Shown in pieces: positions 1 to 13,009 of a DNA stretch of 64,000 nucleotides. Under the pieces are notes generated by a model. It saw nothing but the letters and a program-made list of their open reading frames with translations, did no database searches and was not told the origin of the DNA. Origin of the DNA: Aselliscus stoliczkanus (Eukaryota; Chordata; Mammalia; Chiroptera; Hipposideridae); assembly GCA_033961575.1 (NCBI GenBank), contig CM066730.1, positions 119,563,523-119,627,522 on the forward strand, written 5' to 3'. A program made the position numbers and the translations under genes. Positions within the stretch are counted from its first letter, which is position 1. Every line of letters begins with the position of its first letter.

Positions 1-621
1 AGGAAATCTTTCTTACTTTCATCTGCCTCAGGAATACATCAGGGAAAGAGATACATTCTGGTGAAGCCAGGACTTCAAAAGAACTCACTCAGGAGCTCTT
101 TGCGATTCCCTTTCCTTGTGGTGGACAAGGTATTAAAATTATTATTCATCCATTGCCTTCCAGAACTATCAGCATGCAGGAAACCACCTCAGAATTTAAT
201 TTTCTTTAAAGAAGTGTGGTTATCAGGACCATTTTGGTTGCAAGTTACAGAGACAACTCAAATAAGCTTCAGCAAAGGCAATTTACAGGTTCATGGACCC
301 CTAGAAAATTTAATAACTGGAATTAAGGCTCAGAATCAGCCTTCCTTGGGATCCATCAACCAATAAATTCTTACTTTGCCTAAGAGTCTGTTCTGCAATT
401 CCAGTTTAAAAATTACTAGGACAGGTTATGATAGAAACTCTGAGGAATTTTTTATTTAATATTCACAACACTGATATAAAATATTGAAAGTCTCTGACAA
501 TATTAAGTGCTAACAAGAATGCAGCACTATTGGAACATCTGTCTTTACACTCCTAGCACGGGTATAAAATTGATATTTTGTACAACAGTTAGGAATTACC
601 TAGTAAGCTTGAAATGTTCCA

Positions 622-1440
622 TACTCTCTGACCCAGCAATTCATTTATTTTCTGCTTAAATAAAAGAATGTATGTGATTTCTACATTCCATTACATTTAT
701 TATTTGTTATTATTTATTTATGTATCTATATTTTAATTAGTTTCAGGTGTACAAAACAATGGCCAGCAATTTATTTTAAAGCATATATTCTAGAACAGTT
801 TCTCAACCAAACACTATTGCCATTTTAATTCAGGTAATTTTGTTATGGGGACTGTTCTATGCCTTGCAGGATGTTTAGAGTATCTGTGGCCTCTGCCTAC
901 TAGAAACCAGTAGCATCCTCCAAGTTATGACAACCAAAAGTGTTCCTGCACACTGTAAAATATCCCCTGGGGGGCAAAAATCATTCTAGGTTAAGAACCA
1001 CTTGCCCTACAGAAATTTTTGTACATATCCACTTATACATATTCAAAATGCTCATTGTGGCATGGTGTATAGTAATAAAAAGCAAAACACTGGAAGCAAC
1101 CCAAATACCCATCCATGTTGAAGAAGACAAATTATGTCATAGAATGGAATACCATACGATAATATAAGCTAATTATTTATAATTATGTGCTGCAAATGGT
1201 TGAATTCAAGAACTTAATGTTGAATGGAAAAGTCACAAATACTTATACATATTTTTATTTACAGATTATTGCAAACATGTAAACCAAATAATAATATGTT
1301 TAGGGATTCAAATGCATGAGATAAAATTATAAGAAAAACTAAGGGATAGAGAAAATTTAGAATAACATTTAGCTCTGACTGATGAAGAAAGTCAAGGAAT
1401 TTTAGAAGGGTACACAGCTTGAAAGGTCACAGGGGACTCA
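622..1440 (+). repeat. Old L1M-type LINE 3' region, split by a hAT element
   Basis: The flanks at about 622-700 and 1016-1440 resemble the 3' part of ancient mammalian L1 elements. Cues are the 'gacccagcaattc' start and the 'ctggaagcaacccaaatacccatcc ... atggaatacca' section. The two parts are separated by a MER5-like element at 796-1004. Short open frames here are chance. Family assignment is from memory of the consensus; the exact subfamily is not determined. Confidence 0.6.
796..1004 (+). mobile_element. hAT-Charlie nonautonomous DNA transposon (MER5-like)
   Basis: It starts with 'cagtttctcaacc' and ends with 'gttaagaaccacttg', which are near-complementary hAT-type ends. The interior carries diagnostic pieces such as 'gcaggatgtttag', 'ccagtagcatcctcc' and 'cccctggggggcaaaaatca'. 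Length is about 209 bp, close to the usual MER5 size. It has no coding capacity. It is inserted in an older L1. Confidence 0.85.
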
Positions 1441-1462
1441 GGTATTTACGATTTGTTATTTC

Positions 1463-1553
1463 TTTTTTTTTTTTGAGGACAGTGTCACTGGCCCTCATAT
1501 GTGGGACCAAACCAGGGCACCTGGCTTCCCAAGCCAGCGCTTAACCACCGCGA
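1463..1553 (-). mobile_element. Short tRNA-derived SINE, 5'-truncated
   Basis: On the minus strand this reads tRNA-like head, 'ccagtgacactg', then an A tail (T run at 1463-1474). It lacks the first bases of the head (the ggccggccgag segment). Flanking copies of 'gatttgttatttct' at about 1449 and 1558 are the target-site duplication, so this is an L1-mobilised insertion truncated at its 5' end. Confidence 0.9.
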
Positions 1554-1571
1554 TACCGATTTGTTATTTCT

Positions 1572-4500
1572 TATTGTGCATTAGAAATTTCATTTTTGAG
1601 CCACCAAATATTAAGGAAAAATTGGAAAGCCAACATTTTAACCTTATAAACTTCGTAAAACAATTCACTAACACACCAGAAATGTCCTTTTATGTATTTC
1701 ATTTCGATTTTTATATTTGAACTGATATAAAATGATAATAAATTATTTCAGAAGCCAACTTTGGATATTGCTTAGGAAAGTTTGGCGGGTAAAACAAAAT
1801 GGATTAACCACTCATCAAGGTAGATATCCTGCCTTCAAAGCAATGACTACTAACAGATAACATATTCAACTAACTGCTTTAAAAGCAGGCCTTTTTTCTT
1901 TTTTTTAAACAGGATAATCTAGTGGCAGTAATCAGTGCACGGAGTGAACTCCCTCTTGTAAAAAGCCCATCAATTGTTTTTTGCTAATTAAGATGAATAT
2001 TATTCCTGTGAAATGAACCAAAAAGTTTGTTTGAAACCGGAAATCCCAAAAGAGATCTATAATCTACAGGAATAATTGCTTGCAATTTTAATTGAAGGAA
2101 AAGGAAAGGACTGTTTTCATCTTGGCTTTCTTCAAAATCTTGTAAGTAATCAATCTGTCAGCCAATTAATAATGCTTTAATATTACTATTATCTGACCTA
2201 AAAACTGGTATTTGATATATTAGAAAATATTGTGGAATTTTAGAAGATAAGTGGCAAAATAAACTATTGGTTATAATTAGCTCTAATATGGAATTTTTGT
2301 CCTTAATGAAATAAAGAAACACATTCTTTATTAATGTTCTCAGAAATAAAACATACTATATTGTTGACTGAAGACTAGAAGATTATTCACAGAAATATGC
2401 ATTCAATTTTTGTTCTTTAAGCATAACCACAATTGGGAATGAGAAGGAAGGTTTTGTTGAAACTCAGATTAATTACATTGAAAAATTTGCTTTATTTAAA
2501 TAGTTGGCATTTTTTTCTAATCTATCAAAAAAATTGGTAATGCTAGATTTATTGTTTTAAAGTTCAGTTTTAATAGGTACATTACAACAAAATATAGATC
2601 TACATTTCAATTCAGTTTACATAGTAATTCAGAGTTTAGACTGTTTGCTTAAACTTGCACACTTACAAATTAGAAAAAAAACAGTTTGAATGAACTGATG
2701 CTTTATTTATCCAACAATTTGTTACATTGGCCTTGCTCTTGGTTATGGACTGGAGGTTAAATTTTATTTTCTTTCTAAAATGGCATGATATGTTAGTTTT
2801 ACTAAACATTGTATAGAATGGATGCAAAAAATAATGAATTAAAATTTTTGATTCTCCATTATATCACATTAGCATCTTGGCAGTATAAAACTATTAGAAA
2901 TATACATTTCCATATACAAATAGGTAAATTTGGTTCCCCACTCTCTAGAAAAGGCTGATGCTAGATTTTCTCTCTCACAATATATATGGTGTTACCTCAT
3001 TCAAAGCAAACTGAGAAAATTCAGGTAAAATTTTTAGATACATTTAAAAAATAATAATAGGGAAAGAATATTATCGAAATACACAATATATAATCCCTCA
3101 TTTACACAATATCATTTGTATGAGACTTTCAATGTAAGTGAATTTTGCAAATTAATGAAATTTACCCTTCTATCATTAAAACCTTTTTCATCCTAACAAC
3201 TCTAAATCTCACAATATTATTTTATGCTCTGTATAGTAAGTTTAAGGATATGTAATTTTATTGCAAAATTTTAGAAAGGGCTAGAAAGGAATTTAGATTT
3301 TATCGAAAATCTTCTAGTATAGCTCCCTGATTTAACAGATCGGGAATTTTAAGCCTATGTATATGAAATACCTTACTCAAAATCATACAATTAATCTTTG
3401 GTCTCTAATTCTTACTTCTAGTGAATAGTGAACAGCCTCTAACTTTTCAATGCATTCTTCTCTTGTCCCTCTAAGTTTTTATAGTACTCCTTCTATTTTG
3501 TCAGCTAGACTATCAGAGGGCCAATTCTGGAAGTGAAGGTTTGGGAAGCATTAATGTGAACAGTATTAGGTGCTTGCTAGAGTACCTTTTTTCCCCCCTA
3601 AATTTCTTCTAAACTTATTGGCTTATTTCCAGATAAAATTGCTGGACACATGAGATATAAATATAAATTATAATTTTATGCTAAATTTTCACCCTATAAT
3701 AAATTACTCTTGAGAAGAAATCTTTAATCTCAAAAATATTCTATTAGTTGCTCTATGTTTGCTATTAATGTTTGGTTCCTTAATATTATTTAATGATTTA
3801 TTTACATTATTTAGGTTAATAGCAATTCATGTACTAACATTTCTTTATACTTGCCTAGTTGTCTATTATCCTTTAATTTCTTTTAATCTCGACCTTAAAG
3901 TTACAAAGATGAGAACTGGCTATAGATTAAATTATACAGTAGCTTTTAGATCAAAGTTTTCTGTTGTTATTGAGTAGTTTGATCTAATAACTTAAAGTGT
4001 GAGTTTATTTTAAAAGTTTTGCCTTCATGTTTTAGCCTTTTTCTATCTAGATCTTTTCTTCTTCTGAAAAAGTTCATAAAATACCCAATTCATATACGCT
4101 AAAAAACAATGTGAAGTTGCAGATCATTTCATTTTAGTTTTTAAATGTTTAGTTTTTCACATGTATGCCTGAATTCTAGCAGTACTTTTGTATTAAAATA
4201 CGATTAATAAAAGTAATAGCTTTACCATCACTTTAAAAACTTTAATTATTTTATTTTTTTATACAATTAATCTTCATTTTATATTGTTTGTTCCTTCTGG
4301 GATTAAGTGGACAGTTTCCTTTTTTAATTGTATAAGATCATTTTGATTATGTAATTGGCATGAAGAGGTTATTTCCTTAATTTTGTATATACATATTTCA
4401 TTAATAATAAATATATTGTTTAGCCTATTACTCAAAAAATCCTTGGTTTTGATTATAAGAATCATACATATTTATGATAGGAAATTGAGGAAGTGAAAAA

Positions 4501-4983
4501 GGAATGAAGACTATTAAACTACCCATGTTCCTACTGTTTTGTGTGCTTTCTAAGCCCATAATATGGTCCCAAATCGCTGTCCCTTCAATACAGAAGCACA
4601 CATGCATATAATATATAATGTCTGTATTTTGTGCCCTACTTTTCACTTAATATAGCACTTTTTAATGATTGGTTTAGTTTAAAGTGATTTTTTTTTTCTA
4701 CAGCAAGAAATTTCTTATTTTTATATGAAATAGCTAAGAACCACTGGGAAGAAAAAAACTTCATAGGGGACAGTAATAATTTGTTGAGAAATACCAATTT
4801 TTATTGACTTTTCCCTTTCAATAAGATTAATTTTATTTGAATTATAAAGAGATTATGATTAAAGACTAAAACTAAATATTACATTTTTATGTTATAAAAA
4901 CATAGATAACAAAACTATGTTTAAACAAAATCATACAGTAGCTAGCTTGCCTAGAAGTTATGATATATGTTGGTAGAAAACAA
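1572..4983. other. Intergenic; unique AT-rich DNA with one CNE-like block
   Basis: No gene is supported. The strongest non-repeat signal is at about 1910-2200 (see findings). The remainder is AT-rich sequence with short chance open frames. At about 3130-3430 there is weak MIR-like sequence that I could not assign with confidence. Confidence 0.5.
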
Positions 4984-5093
4984 TTTTTTTTTTTTTTTTG
5001 AGGGCAGTGTCACTGGCCCTCATATGTGGGACCCGAACCGGGCCGCTGGCTTCCCAAGCCAGCACTTAACCACTGCTGCCACTCAGCCGGCCC
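4984..5093 (-). mobile_element. Short tRNA-derived SINE
   Basis: Complete head on the minus strand with A-box and B-box-like blocks, and a T run at 4984-4999 that is the A tail. TSD 'gaaaacaa' lies at 4976-4983 and 5094-5101. Confidence 0.93.
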
Positions 5094-5101
5094 GAAAACA
5101 A

Positions 5102-6807
5102 ATATTTTTAAAATCACAGATACTGAAAAACCCTGGTCAAAAATAAATTATAATCAGTTTTTATGTAACTAAAAATTCCAAAGGATCCTTACTCATTCAC
5201 TCTCAATATGTATAACAGACATACTTTTTCTTTCTGATCTCAGAATGTAAACCACATTTATTTCTGTATATGTGTATCTGTGTATATTTTTAAATGAATT
5301 ATCCCAGAAAACAAAGTGTTGAATACACTATGTTCAACTACAACCCACCATAGAAAGTGCAACCTTATATTCCCTCTGAAGAACCTCCAGCATATTTGGG
5401 GAGAATTTTGAAATGCTTACAGAATTTGAATGTAACATCTATTTATTTCAAGGGTATAAAACTACCTTGTAATTATCAGATCATTCAACACATTTAACAA
5501 TACTCCATTTTTATTAGAACAATTTACTATTCCTCATTTTGTGTTCAGTACTATCAAATATAGAAAGAGCTCTTTACTTACCATTCTGGGAGAGATGAAA
5601 TTTATCATTGTGCCATAAATACCCTGGAAAGCAAAGAAAATATTATTTATTATACTTCCATCCACAGGGATCCTAACTGCCAAATGTAATGCATCAGCAG
5701 TGAAACAAAAAATGAAGAAAATCTGTTGCAGAAAATACAAATTAGTGTGGTAAGAATTCTTGAATGGGTATTACATGACTTTGGACAGAACTACCTTAGG
5801 ATTAAGCAAGTGTTGTGATAAATACTTTCTAAGTCAAGAAAAAAAAAAAAACATTTTATTTTCCACAAAACAAATATAAGACTAAGAGTATATTGCTAAT
5901 ACATTTTTTTTGTCCTTCTCCCTTTTAGCTCTGTTGAATTTCACATTGATACAGATGGAACAGCTATACAGTACCTAATACTCAATGGGAAAATTGAGGG
6001 GCAGTCTACTTTCCAGAAGTCAACATTAATGAACCCTTATATCCATTTATATGTAAATAAACTTCCTGTTTGGAATTCAGAACTTAAAATCTGATGCAGG
6101 AACTGAGAAACAAAATTAGGAGTCCAAGCTTCTACTTTTATACACTAACTAAATGATACTACAGTACCATTCATTTTTCTCATTATTTTCTGTTAATTAA
6201 AAATGAGGTTTTAATTGCATCACATGGTAAGAATTAAAACAAAAGTGTATTTCGAAATGGTATTTGTTCTTGAATTTTTAATGTTTTCTAAATTAACATT
6301 ACTTTCACATTTAATAATTAGAACAAAATAAGCTCAATGGTTCTAATATAAAGGAACATGTAAGAGTGTAAGAAAGTATGCTTTTCTTATATTCTGATAA
6401 TTAACGTTATTATGTATTGGTCATTTTCTCTCCCTTTATTTTTTCTAAGTACCATAAACCTAATTTAGAGAAAAAACCCTGAGTTCATTTCCCTCTGCCA
6501 AAATTAGATAATAGCTAAGGAAATTTTCATAGATAACATGTGCAGAAAAGGGATTTGCTTGAATTTTTGGATGATGACATTTTCACCTTTCAATATTATT
6601 TTCAAGTGATTTTGAATAAAAATTGTAATGTGCTAATGTTATTTGAAATCATTATTTTTGAGAAAGATAATGCTTCTGTAAATGAAAGCTAGATAAAAAT
6701 TCAAGCTACAGGTATTGTTCACAAATTTACTGACTTTTTGCTGGAAAATAAAACTAAGATTTGAAATGTATCCTACTTAGATTTTGAAATAGACAATGTC
6801 TTATGTT
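5102..6807. other. Intergenic; no recognised repeat or gene
   Basis: Apart from the candidate exon at 5582-5722 I see only unique AT-rich sequence. A pyrimidine-rich acceptor-like stretch ends near 5928 on the plus strand, but no matching donor with an open frame follows. Confidence 0.4.
5582..5722 (-). other. Candidate exon(s), unproven
   Basis: On the minus strand an acceptor-like 'ctttgctttccag' ends at 5624. It is followed by 42 bases (5623-5582) reading G-I-Y-G-T-M-I-N-F-I-S-P-R-M, then a consensus donor 'gtaagt' at 5581. A second weaker acceptor ('tctgcaacag') ends at 5723 and would give a 141-base exon open in the same frame (47 codons). I do not recognise the peptide. No partner exon was found in the window. 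It may be a chance alignment of splice motifs. Confidence 0.2.
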
Positions 6808-6824
6808 TTAGACATTTTACTCTT

Positions 6825-6925
6825 TTTTTTTGAGGGCAGTGTCACTGGCCCTCATATGTGGGACCCGAACTGGGGCCGCTGGCTTCCCAAGCCAGAGCTT
6901 AACCACTGCGCCACTCGGCGGGCCC
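6825..6925 (-). mobile_element. Short tRNA-derived SINE
   Basis: Full head and short A tail on the minus strand. The 17-bp TSD 'ttagacattttactctt' is perfect at 6808-6824 and 6926-6942, which suggests a young insertion. Confidence 0.95.
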
Positions 6926-6942
6926 TTAGACATTTTACTCTT

Positions 6943-9900
6943 AAAGAAACATTTGGATAGCAAGTTTGGAAGTCTGAAGTTCTGTAATAATTTAGGAATT
7001 TTCCCCAAGATCATAAAGCTTTAAGAAAATTATTTTTTCATATTTAATCATAATATTAATAATTTATTTCAAAATTTTGTATTTATTGATTTTTAATGAA
7101 AGATTTTGAAGGACAAAATTTAAACTTAGAAATACTTGTTGTATGTAGTTTTTATTCCTAAAGAATTATTAACACAACTTTTAATATTACAATTCATATT
7201 TATAATTTCTAAACTGCAAAAAAAATATTATCAAAGTATTTTTAAGCACAAGCTCCTGAAGAGGGCAGCACGTTCTAGATATTACTGAATTCCAAGCTCA
7301 AATATGACAGCTTTGGCTTTAGTATGCTTTTTTTAAGAACAAGATGGGGGGGGAAAAAATGGATATTTTTTATAGATGTCTGCACCTATGATACAATAAA
7401 CCAGCAGAAATTCTAGGCAACTGCAGACCAAGGTCAAAACTGTATTTGATTATTAAAATAGAACATTCAAATTAGATACCTAAAGCAATGTATTTAGAAA
7501 GGGCACAACAAAATACTAGTAAGAAGACTTTCCATGAGGAATGTGTTTTATCTTACTACTGTATATAACTTTTACTATTGCAGTGCAATGACTCAAAACT
7601 CTTAAAAGGGTTAGATTTAATTATCTCATTTCTTGCACATTTCATCTCAATTGCTATGGCAACATTCAGTTGCCTCAGCAGCAATGCACACTTTAATCAG
7701 ATATTTCCTCCTCATTTCTCTATGAGCCAAAATTGTGTAGTCAAATTTACAACCAAGTCTGATGAACCTGATAACACTTCTTACAATTTAATGGGCAACT
7801 TGCCTCCACCCACACATATAAATATTTTCAGAGAGGCTTGTAACTATTGGACAAGTATAAGACTTGATAAGAATATGCATTTGGACTTCCCGACTTCAAT
7901 GATTTTTTTTTTCTTTTGCTACTTCTGTCACTGTTCCTCTAGTAAAAGGTTGTTTTTTTGGGGGGGTTTGTTTGTTTGTTTTTTCCCAATTCAAAATGCA
8001 CTCCAAGTCACTATCAGGGGTCATCTAACTTCACCAGGAGAGCTGATGAGTAAAGGAAACAACCTCCAACATCCAAATATCAACCGTTAACAAGCCTATT
8101 GAATTATTTACATTTTACCTGAACATTCTTAGGATTGGCATATCAGAGAGGCTTTTTCTATTTCTTGAAATCAGGTAAGAGAAAGAAGGATAATAATTGA
8201 AGACAGGGCAAAACCTGATATAGGAGGAAAAGTAGAGTATCAAACTTAAATGGAGGGCCAAGCATGAAGAAAATTTGGTCAAGCTTCAGTAATACATTTT
8301 TAATGAGAAGTAAAAGAAAGATGTATTAAATTGCTGATGTCACTTTGGTGAATATTAACCATACACATTGTTGGAAAAATTATCACTTTAGCTTTGCAAA
8401 AGACTACAGAAATTTGCGGGCACATGAGGAACATTTAAACTGTCTTTAAGCCTGATTTAAAGTGTTAGCAAATTATATTTTCATAAATGTCTGGAATTTT
8501 GCAAAGAGTAACTATATTTTAATTTGATACTGTGTAATAATTTTTTTTAAAACTGTAATTAAGAAGCAAAGCAATGGAAGGTCTTCCTAACAATTTTAGT
8601 GGCTGCTAAAATTTGTATTTAGGTAGTAAACATTTTATCCTGAAGCTATATAGCTCTCTGGTGAGAAATTTTACACCAGTGGCTGACAGTCGTATTTCAG
8701 CATTTTTCAGTCACCATTTGGTAGTGTATAGTAAAATTTTCATATATGGAGGCAGCCTAAAAGATGCGTTTGGTAGCTGGGTACACCAGTCTGATGTTTT
8801 AATAGCAATTTCTAGATTGCAGCTTTTGTATTACAGATGACTAAGTACAGCTTCAATCAAAAGTTAGCCAAACACAGAAAAAGATTATTTAAAATACAGG
8901 TCTTATGTATTTTTTAACTTTAAGTAAACTGAGTTAGCAGACTGTGTTCAAAATGTAGTTCATAAAAAGCTAACTTCTCATTAATGATGATGTTTGGAAT
9001 CCATATAACCTTAGGAGTTTCTTATGAGAAGGAGACAGCAGTGTTTTAGAAAACTAAGAAAAATGGTACAAGTTCCAGAGAAGTGGATTCCAGCTCTATC
9101 CAAAGGAAAGCTTAAAACAATTAGAAGTGCTTAAACAACAGCACAGGGTACGAAGAAGCAAGTTCCTTGTCTGGGCGTATTCCATTAACCGTTTGCACAT
9201 GAACTCTTTGTATTCTGTTGCTTGAATGCTAGGACATTATAGAAAATGTAGTAGAACCACTCCACAAATTTAGACCTGGGAGTTAAGAGGAGTCACTTCT
9301 TAATGAATTTTTCAAGTACCACTGCTTTACGTTGGTATGGAAACCTAGCAAGGATCTGCAAACAGCATATTCAGCAGCAAGTTTTCAAATCCTACTCTGG
9401 AGAAACAGCCTAAATGAGAAAACCAAGCAGTTCCTAGTGAAGAGTCATCTAAAACCTCCAAGGAGACATGTAAATTTGTCCTAACTGGCACTCTTTCAAG
9501 AACCTCCCTAGATGCCAGGGAGTGACTAAAGGTGAAGAATGAGTCCCCTTTCAGCCTTGATTTGGCTCCTCTACCTAAAGCTGGGGTGCTGCCAGACCAT
9601 GCAGACACCACCGCTTATGTTAGACATGTTCTCTGGATGAAAGGAAGATCTTGGCACTATCCTCAGACTCTATATTCACTGAAGAAATATTAATTGCTCA
9701 ATTAAGGGCCCAGAGTTTTTCTTCTGTACCCAGTGAAACTGAAAGTAGAAGAGAAAATTGCACATCACGTGGGAATGCACATCTTCAGCAAGATTGCTGA
9801 GTTAGATAAAGGAAACTTACAACCAATTTGAAGAAAAAAACATATATATATGGAAATTGCTGATTCTTGAGTCAAAGTAATGTGTGCTTTTTGTGCAACA

Positions 9901-11450
9901 CCAGAACCTGTAAAGTGCTGGTCTGTTAGTTGGAAATAATCTTTTTACTTTGTTTGGTTTTGAAGTTCCCTTGTGTGACCCCACTCGCCCAAGGAAACTT
10001 GAATGACATTGAAGGAACCAAGGGGCTCACCCCAGATCTTGTGTAATATTTCATCTTAATGTACTACAGTGCTGTTTGGAGCATGAGATCTTTTGAAGAA
10101 TGGCTGTCTACCAGATGCCTCTGTTTTTATCTAAAGAGCTGATAAGTGGTTTTGCAATAATGAGAAAAGCTAATTTTTACTATCAAAGAATATGGGATGT
10201 TACAGACTTCAGTAAGTATTTTATCTCCCCTGCCTTTCTAGGCCTCTTCAAATCAAACCTTTACATTAACTTATGTTGTTTAAAATTCCACCTGCTGAGA
10301 TTTGCTGTTAAATGATCTTGAATCTTGTTTCCAAATGGTCACCCACAAAAGCTTTTGCTAGCCAATTCCATTTGGTTGGCTGTGCTCCAACCATCTCTGG
10401 TGAACACAAACATTAGCTACAGAGAAACAGAAACTTCCACGGCACCCTGGAGGAACATTTTGATCCAAAAGACACTACTAGTAAACTAAAATGTCACTGC
10501 AAATTCATGAATGTTTCCTTATGTCATGAATAGCAGTAGGAGGAAAGGGCTGCGTTTGTGCAATGTTTGTTCCATGTGTGTAAACCTAGTCCTCAACTTG
10601 AGATCAAAGACTGTCTTCAATCAACAAGTATTTATTTAGTGCCTACCATGTCTAAACGTAAGGAATCAGAAAAGGACAAATAAAAGCTATTGTAAAATTC
10701 TGGTATTTGTTGAATGAATGAAGAAAGACATATGGCTGGCCTATAAAAAAACTTACAATTATCTACAGAATTGTGAAATTGACATGAAACAAAGCATAGT
10801 ATCTCTTGTACTTGTCTATATCAGTTGAAATGTTTAATTCATTTTATGCCACAAGAATATAGTTCAACAACATTACTTCCTTTATTTAAGTAGTTTTAAC
10901 AACAAAAAAAGCACAAATCATGTCGCTTCTTGAAATATGGTCCTGCATCCCTACATCTATCCACTTGCGCTTTCTGCCTGTGGAACTTAAGATATCTTTA
11001 CTGAACCATTATTGCTCTGATTGTGAGCTTAGTGAGGGCAGGGGAAGCCTGTATGTTTGTTTGCATTCTGGCAGGGCAACAGGGCCTGGTCAATTATAAG
11101 CATTCAGAAAATGATCATTCAATGAATAATGAAAGAATGATAAATAAAAAGAATGAAATGGTGTTGACCAAATGCAAGAAGTATTCAGCACAGTTAGTGT
11201 GGCTTGAAATGGCCTTAGTTTGATGGAAGATATGGGACTTTTCACAGGACCTTCAACAATGGATTTTTCACAGGACCTTCACAGATAGTAGGCAGGAAGG
11301 AAATAAGGAATTTCTAATGGAGTTAACATGAGCAAAGGGGTTGCTTGAGATGCAAAAATATTAATGAAAGGATTTAATTCTTCTTGATGGGTCCATGGGT
11401 TGTGTTATGGACTAGTGATTTTGTTTGGTTTAGATTAATGGATATTGTAG
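6943..11450. other. Intergenic; mostly unique sequence
   Basis: No gene is supported. A frame open for 170 codons at 7578-8090 lacks family resemblance, codes for a low-complexity F/C-rich middle and starts at a non-ATG codon. At 7570-7880 the sequence is moderately complex and contains an RFX-type 'gctatggcaac' site (see findings). L2 fragments lie near 10617-10660 and 10980-11140. The rest, including 8100-10600, is unrecognised. Confidence 0.45.
10980..11140 (+). repeat. L2 LINE 3' end fragment
   Basis: The order 'tgtgagcttagtgagggcaggg' ... 'gcattcagaaaatgatcattcaatgaa' follows the 3' terminus of L2 (stop of the UTR, then a TGAATGAA-type tail). It is heavily diverged. Confidence 0.6.
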
Positions 11451-11715
11451 AGCAAGTTTTCTCAAACTTCAATTTGCATACCTGGGGATCTTGTTAAACT
11501 GCACATTCCAGGAGGTCTGGATTTCTTTTTTTTTTTTTTTTTTTTTGAGAGCAGTGTCACTGACTATCATATGTGGGACCCGAACCGGGGCAGCTGGCTT
11601 CCCAAGTCAGCGCTTAACCACTGTGCCACTCGGCCGGCCCCAGGAGGTCTGGATTGAATTGTGTCATTATGTTTCTAACAAGTTCCCAGGTGATGTTGGT
11701 GCTGGTGAGATGCTA
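11451..11715 (+). mobile_element. hAT-Charlie nonautonomous element, split by a SINE
   Basis: The left part (ttttctcaaacttc ... ggggatcttgttaaact) and the right part (ctaacaagttcccaggtgatg) belong to a common mammalian hAT-Charlie fossil (MER-type). The two parts are separated by the SINE at 11524-11640. The exact family name is not certain. Confidence 0.7.
11524..11640 (-). mobile_element. Short tRNA-derived SINE in a hAT fossil
   Basis: Complete head on the minus strand and a T run of about 20 bases. The 16-bp TSD 'ccaggaggtctggatt' is exact on both sides (11508-11523 and 11640-11655). The insertion therefore postdates the hAT element. Confidence 0.95.
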
Positions 11716-12232
11716 TGAATTGCAAGACTGTAGCGAATACTTCAAGCTAGATAGAGCCTTTTGGGCTTGATACAGCAGACATCTGAGAATGACTTTATGT
11801 TCTCTGTCAGTTACGAATGATGAAAATTGTATTTAGGAAGATCAGTGTGTCAACCTCATGATAAGTATGCTAAAGAAGAGAGAATGTGAATATAGGAAAA
11901 CCAGCTGGGAGGCTGTCTTACACTTTATCTGCATATTTCACAAATTTGGTGCTAAAATACTTGTTGATTGATAAGTTTGTGTGGACATCATCAATTCAAA
12001 AGTACTTTCTCCATGGAATAATTGTGGTTCAACTGGCTTTTTGAAAACAGGTCAAGTTTAGGTAAAACACATGGGGAATCCATGAATGCCCTTCCGCTCC
12101 TTTCCATCTGGAAAAACTGTATTCATTCTTAAAATGACTGGGAATGCTATCTCTTCTGTTCTTATCTTACTATAAAATTATAATTATGGCTTCACATGTA
12201 TCTCTCACTCTGATCTTATTATATCATAAAGT

Positions 12233-12250
12233 TAATAATAATAATAATAA
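12233..12250. repeat. (TAA)n microsatellite
   Basis: Six uninterrupted TAA units, adjacent to a MIR fragment. Confidence 0.9.
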
Positions 12251-12380
12251 GCAGTAGCTGTACAACTAGTGTTCTTTGAGTGCTTATTAGAAGTGTCAGG
12301 CAAATTTTTAAGTTTTATAATTATCCTTATAACAATGCTGTGAGGAATACTGCTATTATCATCTCCATTTTTAGCGATTT
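12251..12380 (+). repeat. MIR SINE fragment
   Basis: 'gtgcttattagaagtgtcaggca' then 'ataacaatgctgtgaggaatactgctattatcatctccattttt' follow the MIR core order on the plus strand. It is old and diverged. Confidence 0.7.
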
Positions 12381-12559
12381 AAAAAATATCAGTACTTGCA
12401 TGCCCTAATAGGGCATCAGCTACATACATACCAATAAATGTATTTATTCAGATAAGGATCAATCAAAATGTGTTCTTAGAAATCACTGATTTCTTAGTAT
12501 AGCTTCTATTTTTGCTTACTTCTTGGTCTTTGTTCCTTGATCTCCCATAATTATAATAA

Positions 12560-12755
12560 TGGCTAGGAATTAGTGTTTCCTATATTCCAAGTACTACTTT
12601 ATGCAACTTACATGTGTTGTCTCACTTAATGCTCATAATCATCGTATGATTTGGGTGTTATTACTCTTCATATAAAGAAAATGAGGCACAAAGGTCAAAT
12701 AATTTGTCTAAGTTTCCATAGCCATAGAGCAGATCTATATTTTGAACCCACTCCA
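12560..12755 (+). repeat. MIR SINE fragment
   Basis: Successive MIR landmarks are visible: a variant of 'tctcacttaatgctcataatc', the 'gatttgggtgttattactctt' segment, 'aaaatgaggcacaaaggtc', and the 'gagcagatctatattttgaaccca' end. Confidence 0.8.
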
Positions 12756-13009
12756 CTCTTTTACTTTTCCTCCTTGTCCTTATTAACATGAAACTCTGAG
12801 TGTTTTCCTAAGTAAAAACTGTAAGTTTCTTCAAATCATAATCTCTGTGATAAGTTAATTTTCTCATAAATTAAGGAAGATCCATGAAGCCTTATTGTTA
12901 TTTATTTGTTTCTATCAGCACACCACAATGCCTGACCAAGGGGACCTCCCTATGGGCTGGCAGACATGTAAACATGGGGCAATAAACCTATTTTTATTAT
13001 TATTATTAC

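Noticed and set aside
7578..8090. 170-codon open frame (longest in the window)
   Set aside because: Non-ATG start, no family resemblance, F/C-rich low-complexity middle coded by T runs, no splice or promoter context. Judged chance.
10062..10212. Possible exon with start codon at 10100 and donor 'gtaagt' near 10213
   Set aside because: Acceptor is weak, the frame continues unaltered past the donor for 30 codons, and the peptide has no recognisable features. Left out for lack of support.
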